The notes: generated from the letters alone by a model not told the origin. Counted from the first letter of the stretch, positions 1 through 6,495 are shown. The stretch: 6,495 bases of DNA from JAWLFY01 sp964462125 (GCA_964462125.1 CAYWXT010000291.1:1-6495), one strand, 5' to 3'. Program-made: numbers and translations.

Positions 1-1540
1 TCAAAACCTGGGGCAACCTCGAACGCGGCTGCGGGACCGATCCGGTGGCCAACGATGGCAAACTCGCCAGCGGGTCGGAGCCTTCCGCGAGCAAGGAATC
101 GAAGACCGCCGCATCGACCCCGAGTTGTGACAGCCGTGTGCGAAACCTCGCTTGCTCACTGGCGGACCAGCGAACCGGCAAGATCTCGGCCAGCTTGCTG
201 ACGATCTGATCGCTGGGAGCACCGCGGGAACAGAGCAGACAACCACCCTCGCGAGCGATCCACCCGCGGAGGTTCTCCACCGCTTCGGTGCTGAGGTAGC
301 TGTCGGCATCCCGACCCAGGATCACCAACCGATAGTTCTCCAGAAACTCGACTTGCTCCAAGGGATTCTCCAGCTGTTGCTGGATCGACCAATCCTCGGC
401 CGCCTCGTGGGAAGACGCTTCCTGACCAGACGCCTCCGGCGATGATTCCGCCTCAGGCGTTTCACCCAACCGGCGCTGCAGAAAACGTCCGGGCCCCACC
501 TGCGTGATCGATGTCAGGGAAACGACGGGGTCGGCACCGAGATTCCGGACCAAGAATTTGTTGTCCCAGTAGGGTTTCCCCTCCAAGATCAACACCTCGA
601 TCGGCGCCTCCAAACGCTGGACCAGCACCGTCGTTTGGTTGTCAGCCGTGGTCGCCTCCTCCGGCACCTCGGTCGCCACGAACCGATACCGCTGCAATGC
701 CGCTTGGGGACCATCGGGCAGTTCGAATCGCAACTCCTGAATCGTGTCATCACTCAGCTCGACCGTTTGGGAGGCCAACGTGGTGTCATCTCGCAGCAGC
801 GACACTTGGGTGTTCTGCCCGGCCAGACCGCTGTGGGCGACGCGCACCCGCAACGCCAGCGGTTGATCGGGAAAGGCGATCATCCGTGGATTTCGAGCCA
901 TCAGTGACAGATTCTTCATGCCGACCTGGCTCCCCAACGTCACCGTATAGATCGGAGTGGCCAGCGAGTTGGCTTCGCGAGCGGTGGCCAACACCGCCGC
1001 AGTCGAGCCGACGTTGTGCGCGCCGTCACCGATCAACAGGATCGCATGCCCCAGCGGCGAACCCGAGCGGATCGTTTGATTGAGCGCCCCGGCCAAATCG
1101 GTGCGACGTCCCTGCGGCCAACGCTCCCGTTCCTCGGCTGAGTCGGGCAAGGGCAGCGGTGCATCAGCGAACGCCAACTTTTGAATCTCCACGTTGCCAT
1201 CGCCCGGCCGTACCGCCGCCGACAGTTCAACGCCGCGGTCCCAACGGGTGGCCTCGCGTTCCGAATCCGCGTCCGCCACCTTCATGCTGTTGGTTCCGTC
1301 GACCAAGACACTCAGCCGCGGTTGCCCCGGCAGCGGCGGCAAAGGCTCGATCCAGACAGGGTTCAACGCGATCAACAGTGGGCCGATCATGCCGAGCGCC
1401 AGCAAACCGGTGACGCCTGCTCGGCGACCAAGACTAACAGGCCAATCCCGCCGCAGCGCATAAAACACGACCGCGGCCACCGCCGCCGCCAGCAGCGCCC
1501 ACCACAGTCCCATCGGCATCTTCGGTTCGAACGTCAACAC
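1..1540 (-). CDS. Membrane-anchored VWA protein with GATase1-like domain (3' end missing)
   Basis: The frame is open from about 1558 to the window edge, giving 513 residues from a GTG at 1540; the C-terminus lies outside. Visible in order: two N-terminal membrane segments (about residues 11-29 and 43-63); a von Willebrand factor A domain (about 75-205) with MIDAS-like motif DGTNS (D81, T83, S85), RTDL threonine T147 and GDG aspartate D172; a beta-rich region (about 207-309); and the start of a GATase1-like alpha/beta domain from about 312, containing ILEGKPYW and later RLVILGRD. An acidic E/S/A-rich insert lies at about 360-384. Thr replaces the first MIDAS Ser, a mild change that may still bind metal. 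Planctomycete proteins of this type are usually 700-900 residues, so roughly a third is probably missing. GTG 1540 is preferred because GGAGG lies 10 bases upstream; ATG 1558 and TTG 1537 are alternatives. It is the fourth gene of the MoxR operon. The substrate is unknown, and the GATase label describes a fold, not a shown activity. Confidence 0.85.
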   Translation of the reverse strand, partial: MLTFEPKMPMGLWWALLAAAVAAVVFYALRRDWPVSLGRRAGVTGLLALGMIGPLLIALNPVWIEPLPPLPGQPRLSVLVDGTNSMKVADADSEREATRWDRGVELSAAVRPGDGNVEIQKLAFADAPLPLPDSAEERERWPQGRRTDLAGALNQTIRSGSPLGHAILLIGDGAHNVGSTAAVLATAREANSLATPIYTVTLGSQVGMKNLSLMARNPRMIAFPDQPLALRVRVAHSGLAGQNTQVSLLRDDTTLASQTVELSDDTIQELRFELPDGPQAALQRYRFVATEVPEEATTADNQTTVLVQRLEAPIEVLILEGKPYWDNKFLVRNLGADPVVSLTSITQVGPGRFLQRRLGETPEAESSPEASGQEASSHEAAEDWSIQQQLENPLEQVEFLENYRLVILGRDADSYLSTEAVENLRGWIAREGGCLLCSRGAPSDQIVSKLAEILPVRWSASEQARFRTRLSQLGVDAAVFDSLLAEGSDPLASLPSLATGSVPQPRSRLPQVL

Positions 1541-1550
1541 GTCTCGCCTG

Positions 1551-1555
1551 CCTCC
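1551..1555 (-). promoter_or_regulatory. Shine-Dalgarno GGAGG favouring GTG start at 1540
   Basis: The minus strand reads GGAGG here, with a 10-base spacer to GTG at 1540 and 13 to TTG at 1537. It lies just inside the frame if ATG 1558 were used, and that ATG has no comparable purine-rich site upstream. This is why the shorter start is chosen. Confidence 0.55.
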
Positions 1556-1592
1556 CATTGCACGACACTCATCATGCGCTCCCTATCCATTG

Positions 1593-3731
1593 TCATACCC
1601 GAAACCATCGCAGCGCGGTCACCTCGGCGATCAGCCCGAACAAACAGGCGGCGATCAGCCAATACCAGGCATCATCATCGTCCGTCTCGTCGCTGGCCGG
1701 ATCGCTGTACTCCACCCGGCGTCCCAGCGCGACCCGATCGGTGAGCAACTCCGCCTCCAACATCTGCAGGTCCGACTCGCTCGCCGGCGCGGCGGTCGCC
1801 ACCGCCAGTGTCACCTCCCCGTCGTGCCGCAATCCATAGACCCCTGGCCCGGACGGCTCCGACCAGGCCCAAACCAGCGCCCCTTGACTGGCCGACCACT
1901 CCCATTGCCCATAATCTTCCGAAGCGGGCGGGGCGCCCGAGAGCGTGCCGGCGACCAACTCCGCCTCGCGCTCCAGCCGGGGCGGCAGCATCCGCACCAG
2001 CGGTTCCCCGCAAGCCGCTGCGTCGGTCGCACCGCGGCCGCTCAACAATCCCTGGACCAACTCCGCCAAGACCGGAACGAATGACGGCTGCACCGGCCAA
2101 TTCGATTGGCCCAAGTCAGCGTTCAAAACCGCGACCTGCCCCGCATCGACTCCCGTCACGTACAACAACGCCGAGGAATCGCTCAGTTCCGCCAACACCT
2201 GGTCGCGGAGCCCCTCGGCGACCGTCTGCGTCGGTAAGCCGCCGGCGAAACGCACCGGACGGAACGCGGAGTCGACTTCGGAGCCGAGGATGCGAAACGG
2301 AACCTGCCTCTTTTCGATCCGCCGGACGAACAGATCCTTGCGAATCGTGCCGTCTCCACCCTCGGCCTCGAATCGTACCGGCGGCTCGAACCCCGAGCCG
2401 AGTTGCTCTCCGAGTCGATCGAGGTTGATCGCATCGACCATGTCGGCGGCGACGTACAACAATCCCCGTCCACGGCGGACCCGCGAGGCGACGTGAGCAA
2501 TCGCCGTCTCGTCCAACTGGCCCGGATGATCGATCACGTACAAGTCCGCCTCGGGCCAGCTCGACGGAGCATCGCGGCGGGGATGGACGGGAATCACCCG
2601 CGACTGTGAATCCTCGGCCCCCGTCACACCCTCAGGACCACCCGGCATTCCGGCCCCGCCCAACGCCACCTCCAACGCTCGCTGCAGATAGTAACGGCTT
2701 CCCACCGACGGACCTTGACGGGTCACCAACGCCACCTGCGGGACCGGGCGAACGAAGACGGCGACCGGCCGCTCGTCGTCATCCGGCAACACATCGAGGT
2801 TCGACTCCAAATGTGCCTTGCCATTGAACCAGCCCGGGGACTCGAAGGTCACCGTTTCGGAAAGGACGCGGCTGCTGTGCGGTCCGATCGACCCCGAGAG
2901 GGTGCGTCCCCAGTTTCCGATTTCGACGCGGCAGCGAACCTCCGCCGAGCTCTCCGAATGGTTCGCCACCTCGACGTCAACCTGGGCCGGCTGTCCGACA
3001 ATCGGATCGTGATCGAGATGGACCGAGGTGATCGCCAGGTTGTCTTGGACCGCCGGACGAACCGCGTGCAACCGGATCTGGGTATCTTCCGGGATCGATT
3101 CGAGAAACAACCGGCCCCAGTCGCTGCGTTGAAAGTCGCTGATGACGATCAGTTCACGCTTTCGGTTTTCCCGTTGACCCAACATGCGACCGGCCAACTC
3201 CATCGCAGCCCTGACATCCGTTCGCTCCGGCCGTGCAACCGCCTCCGCGACCGACTGACGCAAGGACGCCAGATTGGGAGACAATTGGTCAAACACCGAG
3301 CGAGGCTGTGCGCCGGCGAGGATCACGTTGGCCTCCACGTCCGGCATAAATTCCAGGAATCCGAGGGCGGCGCTGCGGCCCTGAACCAAGCTGCTCGCAC
3401 CGCCGCTGCCAGCGGCCATGCTTTGTCCGACATCCAACACGATCACCCGCCCCGACCCCGACTCGGCCGTCGCCGGAACCATCGCCGCGCTTTGCAAAAT
3501 CGGGCGCGACAGGGCCAGGGCCAACAGCGCAACGGCCAACAGTCGCAGTGCCAGAATCAACCAATCGCGGATCCGGCTTCGGGCCCGTCGCTGCTGAATC
3601 ACCTCGCTCAACAAACCGATCGTGGACAAGCGGTAAGCCACCGGCCGAGGGCGAGTCAACCAATGGACCGCCAGCGGAGCCGCCAAGGCCACCCCACCCA
3701 ACGCGATCGCCCACAGGTTCAAAATACTCAT
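1593..3731 (-). CDS. BatA-domain / VWA-like membrane protein
   Basis: A complete protein of 712 residues. The N-terminal 80 residues match the BatA (aerotolerance regulator N-terminal) domain: a first membrane helix (about 5-24), the typical HWLTRPRP turn after it, an Arg-rich cytoplasmic stretch RRARSRIRDW (48-57) and a second helix (about 58-76). A VWA-like domain follows (about 95-225) with a degenerate MIDAS, DVGQS (D100, G102, S104), RTD threonine T171 and SDF aspartate D199; Gly replaces the first MIDAS Ser. Next come an Ig/CARDB-like beta region (about 233-328) and an alpha/beta GATase1-like region (about 332-435 and onward), which has no cysteine at a nucleophile position. An acidic stretch (DETDDDD, 681-687) precedes a C-terminal membrane helix (about 689-707). 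Most of the protein would lie between membrane anchors. ATG 3731 has GGAG 7 bases upstream and follows the DUF58 stop by 26 bases. It probably partners the MoxR ATPase; the exact role is unknown. Confidence 0.9.
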   Translation of the reverse strand: MSILNLWAIALGGVALAAPLAVHWLTRPRPVAYRLSTIGLLSEVIQQRRARSRIRDWLILALRLLAVALLALALSRPILQSAAMVPATAESGSGRVIVLDVGQSMAAGSGGASSLVQGRSAALGFLEFMPDVEANVILAGAQPRSVFDQLSPNLASLRQSVAEAVARPERTDVRAAMELAGRMLGQRENRKRELIVISDFQRSDWGRLFLESIPEDTQIRLHAVRPAVQDNLAITSVHLDHDPIVGQPAQVDVEVANHSESSAEVRCRVEIGNWGRTLSGSIGPHSSRVLSETVTFESPGWFNGKAHLESNLDVLPDDDERPVAVFVRPVPQVALVTRQGPSVGSRYYLQRALEVALGGAGMPGGPEGVTGAEDSQSRVIPVHPRRDAPSSWPEADLYVIDHPGQLDETAIAHVASRVRRGRGLLYVAADMVDAINLDRLGEQLGSGFEPPVRFEAEGGDGTIRKDLFVRRIEKRQVPFRILGSEVDSAFRPVRFAGGLPTQTVAEGLRDQVLAELSDSSALLYVTGVDAGQVAVLNADLGQSNWPVQPSFVPVLAELVQGLLSGRGATDAAACGEPLVRMLPPRLEREAELVAGTLSGAPPASEDYGQWEWSASQGALVWAWSEPSGPGVYGLRHDGEVTLAVATAAPASESDLQMLEAELLTDRVALGRRVEYSDPASDETDDDDAWYWLIAACLFGLIAEVTALRWFRV

Positions 3732-3738
3732 TCCCGCA

Positions 3739-3742
3739 CTCC
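3739..3742 (-). promoter_or_regulatory. Shine-Dalgarno GGAG for the BatA-like gene
   Basis: The minus strand reads GGAG with a 7-base spacer to ATG 3731, within the 26-base gap after the DUF58 stop codon. It supports that start and independent ribosome entry on a shared transcript. Confidence 0.5.
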
Positions 3743-3757
3743 AGCTCGATTCGCCAA

Positions 3758-4693
3758 CTAACCGCCCCGGGTGACCAAGAAAGATCGCAACACGTCCAAA
3801 TAACGCTCCGAGGTGATCACCCGGTGGTAATCACAGCCCACACTCAACAAAGCCCCGCGAGTGGTCGCCGCCCAGGCTTCAAACCGCTGACGGTACTCCC
3901 GGCGGACCTCGACCAGCTGGCAATTGACCGCCGCGTCGCCTTCCCAATCGTGAAATCGGAAGGCGTTCCCCTCCGGTAGATCACGCTCCTCGGGGTGGAT
4001 CACATGCATCGCGATGACCTCCCACCCCCGCGAGCGAAACTTGCGAACCCCAGCGACGATCTCATCGAGCGAGTCGACCAGAAAGTCACTCAGGATCATC
4101 AAGACGCCGCGGCGACGAACACGGAGCAACAGGTCATCGAGCCCGCGGGCTAGATCGGTCGTCCCGCCGGCGGTCAGCTGCTCGATCTGCTCTCGCACCA
4201 GCGCGCCATGCTGGGGCGAACCGCCCGGCGGCAGATAGTCGGCCAATCCATCCCGGACCACCCCCACGCCGACCGCGTCCCGCTGCAGCACCAACAAGTG
4301 GGCCAGCGCGGTTGAAAAATATTGACACCACTGCAACTTGCTGCCCCGAGCGTCGCGCGCCGAGCGACTCCCATGTGTCATCGACGCGCTACCGTCGATC
4401 AACAAGGTGCAGCTGAGATCGGTCTCGTCTTGGAACAACTTCAGGTAGGGGCGTCCCATCCGCCCCATCACCTTCCAATCGACCCGCCGCAAGTCGTCCC
4501 CGGGAGCGTACTCGCGATAGTCGACAAACTCGCCGGCACCCCCCCGGCGTTTGGCCGTGTGCCGGCCGCTGTAGTGCCCTTCGACGCGGCGGCGAGTGAC
4601 GAATCGCATCCGCTCCAGCCCGCCCAATGCTGCCGGCTCGAAAAAGCGGCCAGCACTCCCCCGACGTCCAGCTTCCGTTCCCGATTCCACCAT
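3758..4693 (-). CDS. DUF58 protein with intact VWA MIDAS
   Basis: A soluble protein of 311 residues from ATG 4693, a normal length for the short DUF58 form without membrane helices. The family signature is clear at about residues 55-88 (EFVDYREYAPGDDLRRVDWK, then GRPYLKLFQDET). A VWA fold follows with a canonical MIDAS: DGSAS (D100, S102, S104), the TTDL threonine T179 and the LSDF aspartate D203. DUF58 proteins are usually encoded next to MoxR ATPases and are thought to be their VWA partners; this is family knowledge, not shown here. The start is uncertain. ATG 4693 lies one base after the moxR-like stop and has GGGAG 9 bases upstream. The longer frame from TTG 4759 or ATG 4756 would overlap the ATPase gene by over 60 bases and lacks a good ribosome site. 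The extra 22 residues (beginning MMNWSAGWD) are not part of the family core. Confidence 0.92.
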   Translation of the reverse strand: MVESGTEAGRRGSAGRFFEPAALGGLERMRFVTRRRVEGHYSGRHTAKRRGGAGEFVDYREYAPGDDLRRVDWKVMGRMGRPYLKLFQDETDLSCTLLIDGSASMTHGSRSARDARGSKLQWCQYFSTALAHLLVLQRDAVGVGVVRDGLADYLPPGGSPQHGALVREQIEQLTAGGTTDLARGLDDLLLRVRRRGVLMILSDFLVDSLDEIVAGVRKFRSRGWEVIAMHVIHPEERDLPEGNAFRFHDWEGDAAVNCQLVEVRREYRQRFEAWAATTRGALLSVGCDYHRVITSERYLDVLRSFLVTRGG

Positions 4694-4694
4694 C

Positions 4695-5738
4695 TCAATC
4701 AGCTCCCGAAGCGGCAGCTGGCGCCGCGCCGAGTCCCAGCCCGCCGACCAATTCATCAATCAACTCATCGACGCCGTAGCCATCGCCGATGGCACGATGG
4801 TTCAAGATGATGCGGTGCCGCATGACCGGCAGGGCGACGGCGCGGATGTCATCGACGATCGGCGTCGTGCGTCCCTCCAGCAGCGCCCGCGCCTTGGCTG
4901 CCAAGACAAGGTTCTGGCTCCCCCGAGGCCCAGCGCCAAAGGCAACGTAGTCGCGAACGGAGGGAATCGCCGCCGGTGAATCGGGGCGCGTGCGGCCGCA
5001 GAGCGCCACCGCCTCATCAACAACCGCGTCGGGAACCGGAACCATGCGTATCGTGCGACGGAGCTGCAAGAAGGCATCGCGCGAGAGCCGGCTTTCCGGC
5101 ATCACCATCGGCTCGGACGTCGTTCGCAACACGATCTCCCGCTCCTGCTCCGGCGTCGGATAGCCGATGTGAATCTCCATCATAAAGCGGTCAAGCTGCG
5201 CTTCGGGAAGCGGGTACGTTCCCTCCTGTTCGATCGGATTCTGCGTCGCCACGACCAGAAACGGCTCCTCCAACGTGTGCGTCTGACCGCCGATCGTGAC
5301 ATGGTGCTCGGCCATCGCTTCGAGCAACGCCGACTGGGTCTTGGGTGCGGCGCGATTGATCTCGTCAGCCAACACGAGGTTGGCGAAGACAGGCCCCCGA
5401 CGGAATTGCATCTCCGACTGGCCCGTCGACGCGTCACGCCCCAACAGCTCGTAGCCCGTGATATCGCTGGGCATCAAATCGGGCGTGAACTGGACGCGGG
5501 AAAACTTCCAATGGAAGGCGCTGGCTAACGCCTTGACCATCAATGTCTTGGCAAGCCCCGGGGCGCCGACCAACAGCGCATGCGAGCCGGTTAATGCACA
5601 AACGATCAGCTGATCGAGCACATCGTCCTGGCCGACGATCGATTGCTGTAATTGATCGCGGACACTGCGGACCTGCTCAACAAACGCCCCGCTCGTCTGC
5701 CGGGCCTCCTCAACAAGCGCTTGGTCATTCAAGGCCAC
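4695..5738 (-). CDS. MoxR-family AAA+ ATPase
   Basis: A complete, soluble protein of 347 residues, typical for MoxR ATPases. Visible motifs are the N-terminal IVGQDDVLDQLI (34-45), Walker A GAPGLAKT (58-65), Walker B LVLADEINRA (121-130, with D125 and E126), sensor 1 TQNP (165-168), the QLDRF arginine-finger segment (181-185) and the sensor 2 region GPRGSQ (270-275, R272). The C-terminal lid helices contain DDIRAVALPVMRHRI (296-310). All residues needed for ATP binding and hydrolysis appear present. MoxR proteins form ring oligomers and are believed to act as chaperones or remodelling motors on VWA partners, here most likely the DUF58 protein one base downstream and the two membrane VWA proteins after it. 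The start is a GTG at 5738 without a clear Shine-Dalgarno site. An ATG five bases further upstream is out of frame. No in-frame ATG precedes the Walker A motif, so the N-terminal limit is somewhat uncertain. It is the first gene of the probable operon. Confidence 0.96.
   Translation of the reverse strand: MALNDQALVEEARQTSGAFVEQVRSVRDQLQQSIVGQDDVLDQLIVCALTGSHALLVGAPGLAKTLMVKALASAFHWKFSRVQFTPDLMPSDITGYELLGRDASTGQSEMQFRRGPVFANLVLADEINRAAPKTQSALLEAMAEHHVTIGGQTHTLEEPFLVVATQNPIEQEGTYPLPEAQLDRFMMEIHIGYPTPEQEREIVLRTTSEPMVMPESRLSRDAFLQLRRTIRMVPVPDAVVDEAVALCGRTRPDSPAAIPSVRDYVAFGAGPRGSQNLVLAAKARALLEGRTTPIVDDIRAVALPVMRHRIILNHRAIGDGYGVDELIDELVGGLGLGAAPAAASGAD
4703..4707 (-). promoter_or_regulatory. Shine-Dalgarno GGGAG inside the end of the MoxR gene
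   Basis: GGGAG on the minus strand lies within the last codons of the ATPase gene, 9 bases before ATG 4693. The ATPase stop (4697-4695) falls between this site and the DUF58 start, an arrangement expected for translational coupling. Confidence 0.5.
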
Positions 5739-5889
5739 ACCATAAAGAAACGAGAGATGGGAAAAGGAGAGTGCATGTGAAAACCGCCCAGGATACCCTC
5801 CGCCAGGGCCCCCGGTCCGTTAGGCTTCTGTCCGTTAGGCTTCTGGTCCATGAGGCTTGAAACTAGGCGATCAGGGGGCGCCGGTCCAG
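5739..5889 (-). other. Leader region of the MoxR operon; no clear promoter
   Basis: This 151-base stretch lies between the putative sigma-gene terminator and the ATPase start. If that terminator works, the operon promoter must be here. I found no convincing sigma-70 -35/-10 pair on the minus strand: hexamers such as TATCCT and TTTATG occur but lack a matching -35 at 16-18 bases. The tandem 15-bp repeat is the only obvious structure. An alternative sigma factor could be used, but nothing in the sequence shows which. Confidence 0.35.
5816..5860. repeat. 15-bp perfect tandem duplication plus degenerate third copy
   Basis: The unit TCCGTTAGGCTTCTG occurs at 5816-5830 and again, identical and directly adjacent, at 5831-5845. 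A partial third copy (TCCATGAGGCTTGA, 5847-5860) follows after one base. The repeat sits about 80-120 bases upstream of the ATPase start, between it and the putative terminator. It could be a binding site array, replication slippage, or a copy of a genome-wide repeat; the window alone cannot separate these. Confidence 0.85.
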
Positions 5890-5921
5890 AAAAAAGTTCG
5901 AGTCCAAAACAGGCTCGAGCT
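5890..5921 (-). terminator. Probable intrinsic terminator of the sigma-factor transcript
   Basis: Read on the minus strand, AGCTCGAG pairs with CTCGAACT (one mismatch). The inner CC and GG can extend the stem around a bulged A, leaving a loop of about six bases. Six T, counting the last stem base, run from 5895 to 5890. The hairpin starts about 90 bases after the sigma-gene stop. On the plus strand the same stem has no T tract, so the direction is minus. Stem GC content is moderate, so strength is uncertain. Confidence 0.5.
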
Positions 5922-5989
5922 CCCAACGGCCGTTCCTTGTCATCATAACCGATCAGCCAAACTCCCCTCGATGGGAGACCGAACAATGC

Positions 5990-5997
5990 GGGGGGGG
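5990..5997. repeat. G8 homopolymer tract (C8 on minus strand)
   Basis: Eight consecutive G on the plus strand lie 16 bases beyond the sigma-factor stop, in non-coding DNA. Length variation by slippage is possible but would not change a reading frame here. Confidence 0.7.
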
Positions 5998-6013
5998 AAC
6001 CGGCGAGGACGAT

Positions 6014-6495
6014 TCAGTCGAGACATCCTCGGCAGTAGTCATGCAGATTGAGCGTGATCAATTCCTGTTCGACCTGCTCACGGTCGTTGGTGGCGAGGGA
6101 GTGGGAGACATGTTCGAGCAGCCGTTCGGCAAACCGCTGGCGAGCTCGGTGCAGCAGGACACGGATGTTGCCGGCGGTCAGCGGTTTCCCGTGGGTCTGC
6201 GAGAGTTGCTGGGCGATTTCCGCGGAACGGAGGTCGGGACGTTCGGCCCGCAAACGGAGGACGCGGTAGTGGAGGTCTCCGTCGCGCTCGGACAAGCCCT
6301 CGAGTTCCTGCCAGGTTCGAGCCAACAATTCGTCGCGCCAGCTTTGCAGGAAACGCTCGTCGGACTGGTTGTCGGTCTCGGCCAAAATCGCCGGCCCGTC
6401 AGGAGGTAGCGATTGTTGCCGCGATTGGCGATTTCGACGTCGCTGGTAGTCGACGACCAAGCGATAGACAACCGTTTTGAGATAGCTGCGAACGC
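6014..6495 (-). CDS. ECF-type sigma-70 family RNA polymerase sigma factor (5' end missing)
   Basis: The frame is open to the window edge; 159 residues are visible and the N-terminus (most of region 2) is outside. The first visible residues, VRSYLKTVVYRLVVDYQRRR, fit the end of sigma region 2 (regions 2.3-2.4). A linker of about 30 residues follows (to about 45). Region 4 spans about 48-128, with a helix-turn-helix from SAEIAQQL (90-97) to NIRVLLHRARQRF (109-121), the usual -35 recognition part. The tail contains the LNLHDYC-type motif (just before the C-terminal CLD) that I associate with planctomycete ECF factors, so the C-terminus is complete. Such proteins direct core RNA polymerase to alternative promoters, often under control of an anti-sigma factor or kinase; none is visible here. 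The stop lies 275 bases before the MoxR-like gene on the same strand, with a putative terminator between, so co-transcription is not assured. Confidence 0.88.
   Translation of the reverse strand, partial: VRSYLKTVVYRLVVDYQRRRNRQSRQQSLPPDGPAILAETDNQSDERFLQSWRDELLARTWQELEGLSERDGDLHYRVLRLRAERPDLRSAEIAQQLSQTHGKPLTAGNIRVLLHRARQRFAERLLEHVSHSLATNDREQVEQELITLNLHDYCRGCLD

Noticed and set aside
511..1744. Plus-strand open frames opposite the last gene and its upstream gap
   Set aside because: They lie mainly opposite a minus-strand frame that translates as a coherent VWA protein with no internal stop. The plus-strand products are Arg/Pro/Ser-rich and featureless.
2715..3761. Long plus-strand open frame of 348 codons opposite the BatA-like gene
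   Set aside because: It is fully antisense to a gene with clear domains. The translation is rich in Arg, His and Gln with no recognisable motif, as expected for a shadow frame in high-GC DNA.
5941..5965. TATGAT-like hexamer on the minus strand as a -10 promoter element
   Set aside because: The nearest TTG-type -35 (TTGGCT) is only seven bases away and nothing suitable lies 16-18 bases upstream. It also lies upstream of the putative terminator.
5962..5977. Hairpin CTCCC-CTCGAT-GGGAG considered as the sigma-gene terminator
   Set aside because: The stem is only five base pairs and is followed by just three T on the minus strand; the structure at 5890-5921 is a better candidate.
5729..5986. Minus-strand open frame of 85 codons across the intergenic region
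   Set aside because: It starts at a TTG without a ribosome site and runs through the putative terminator and the tandem repeat (giving a QKPNG repeat). It overlaps the ATPase start and shows no known motif.
6041..6409. Plus-strand open frame of 122 codons opposite the sigma factor
   Set aside because: It is antisense to a well-supported sigma region 4 and has no family signature.

Overview
The window looks like chromosomal DNA from a planctomycete, probably Pirellulales (Rhodopirellula-like). This rests on high GC, on a sigma factor with the C-terminal helix and YC motif of planctomycete ECF proteins, and on a MoxR / DUF58 / BatA-like / VWA-GATase-like gene order common in that phylum. No tRNA, rRNA, CRISPR array or mobile element was seen. 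All five recognisable genes are on the minus strand, so the biological reading order runs from 6495 down to 1.

Layout in transcription order. (1) 6495-6014: the 3' part of an ECF-type sigma-70 factor, whose N-terminus lies outside the window. (2) 6013-5739: a 275-base intergenic region with a G8 tract, a hairpin followed by six T (likely terminator of the sigma transcript), and a perfect 15-bp tandem duplication. (3) 5738-4695: a complete MoxR-family AAA+ ATPase. (4) 4693-3758: a DUF58 protein with an intact VWA metal site, starting one base after the ATPase stop. (5) 3731-1593: a 712-residue membrane-anchored BatA-domain/VWA protein. (6) 1540-1: a second membrane-anchored VWA protein with the start of a GATase1-like domain, cut off by the window edge.

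Genes 3-6 are tightly spaced (1, 26 and 52 bases) and form a probable operon. In related MoxR-VWA systems the hexameric ATPase is thought to act as a chaperone or remodelling motor on VWA partner proteins. Here the only VWA domain with a fully canonical MIDAS motif is the soluble DUF58 protein. The two membrane proteins carry substituted MIDAS motifs and GATase-like folds without an obvious catalytic nucleophile. I infer a membrane-associated assembly or stress-response complex, but neither substrate nor phenotype can be read from the sequence. The cassette is a known type of arrangement. The less ordinary points are the graded MIDAS degeneration, the tandem repeat in front of the operon, and a possible short coupled leader frame before the last gene.
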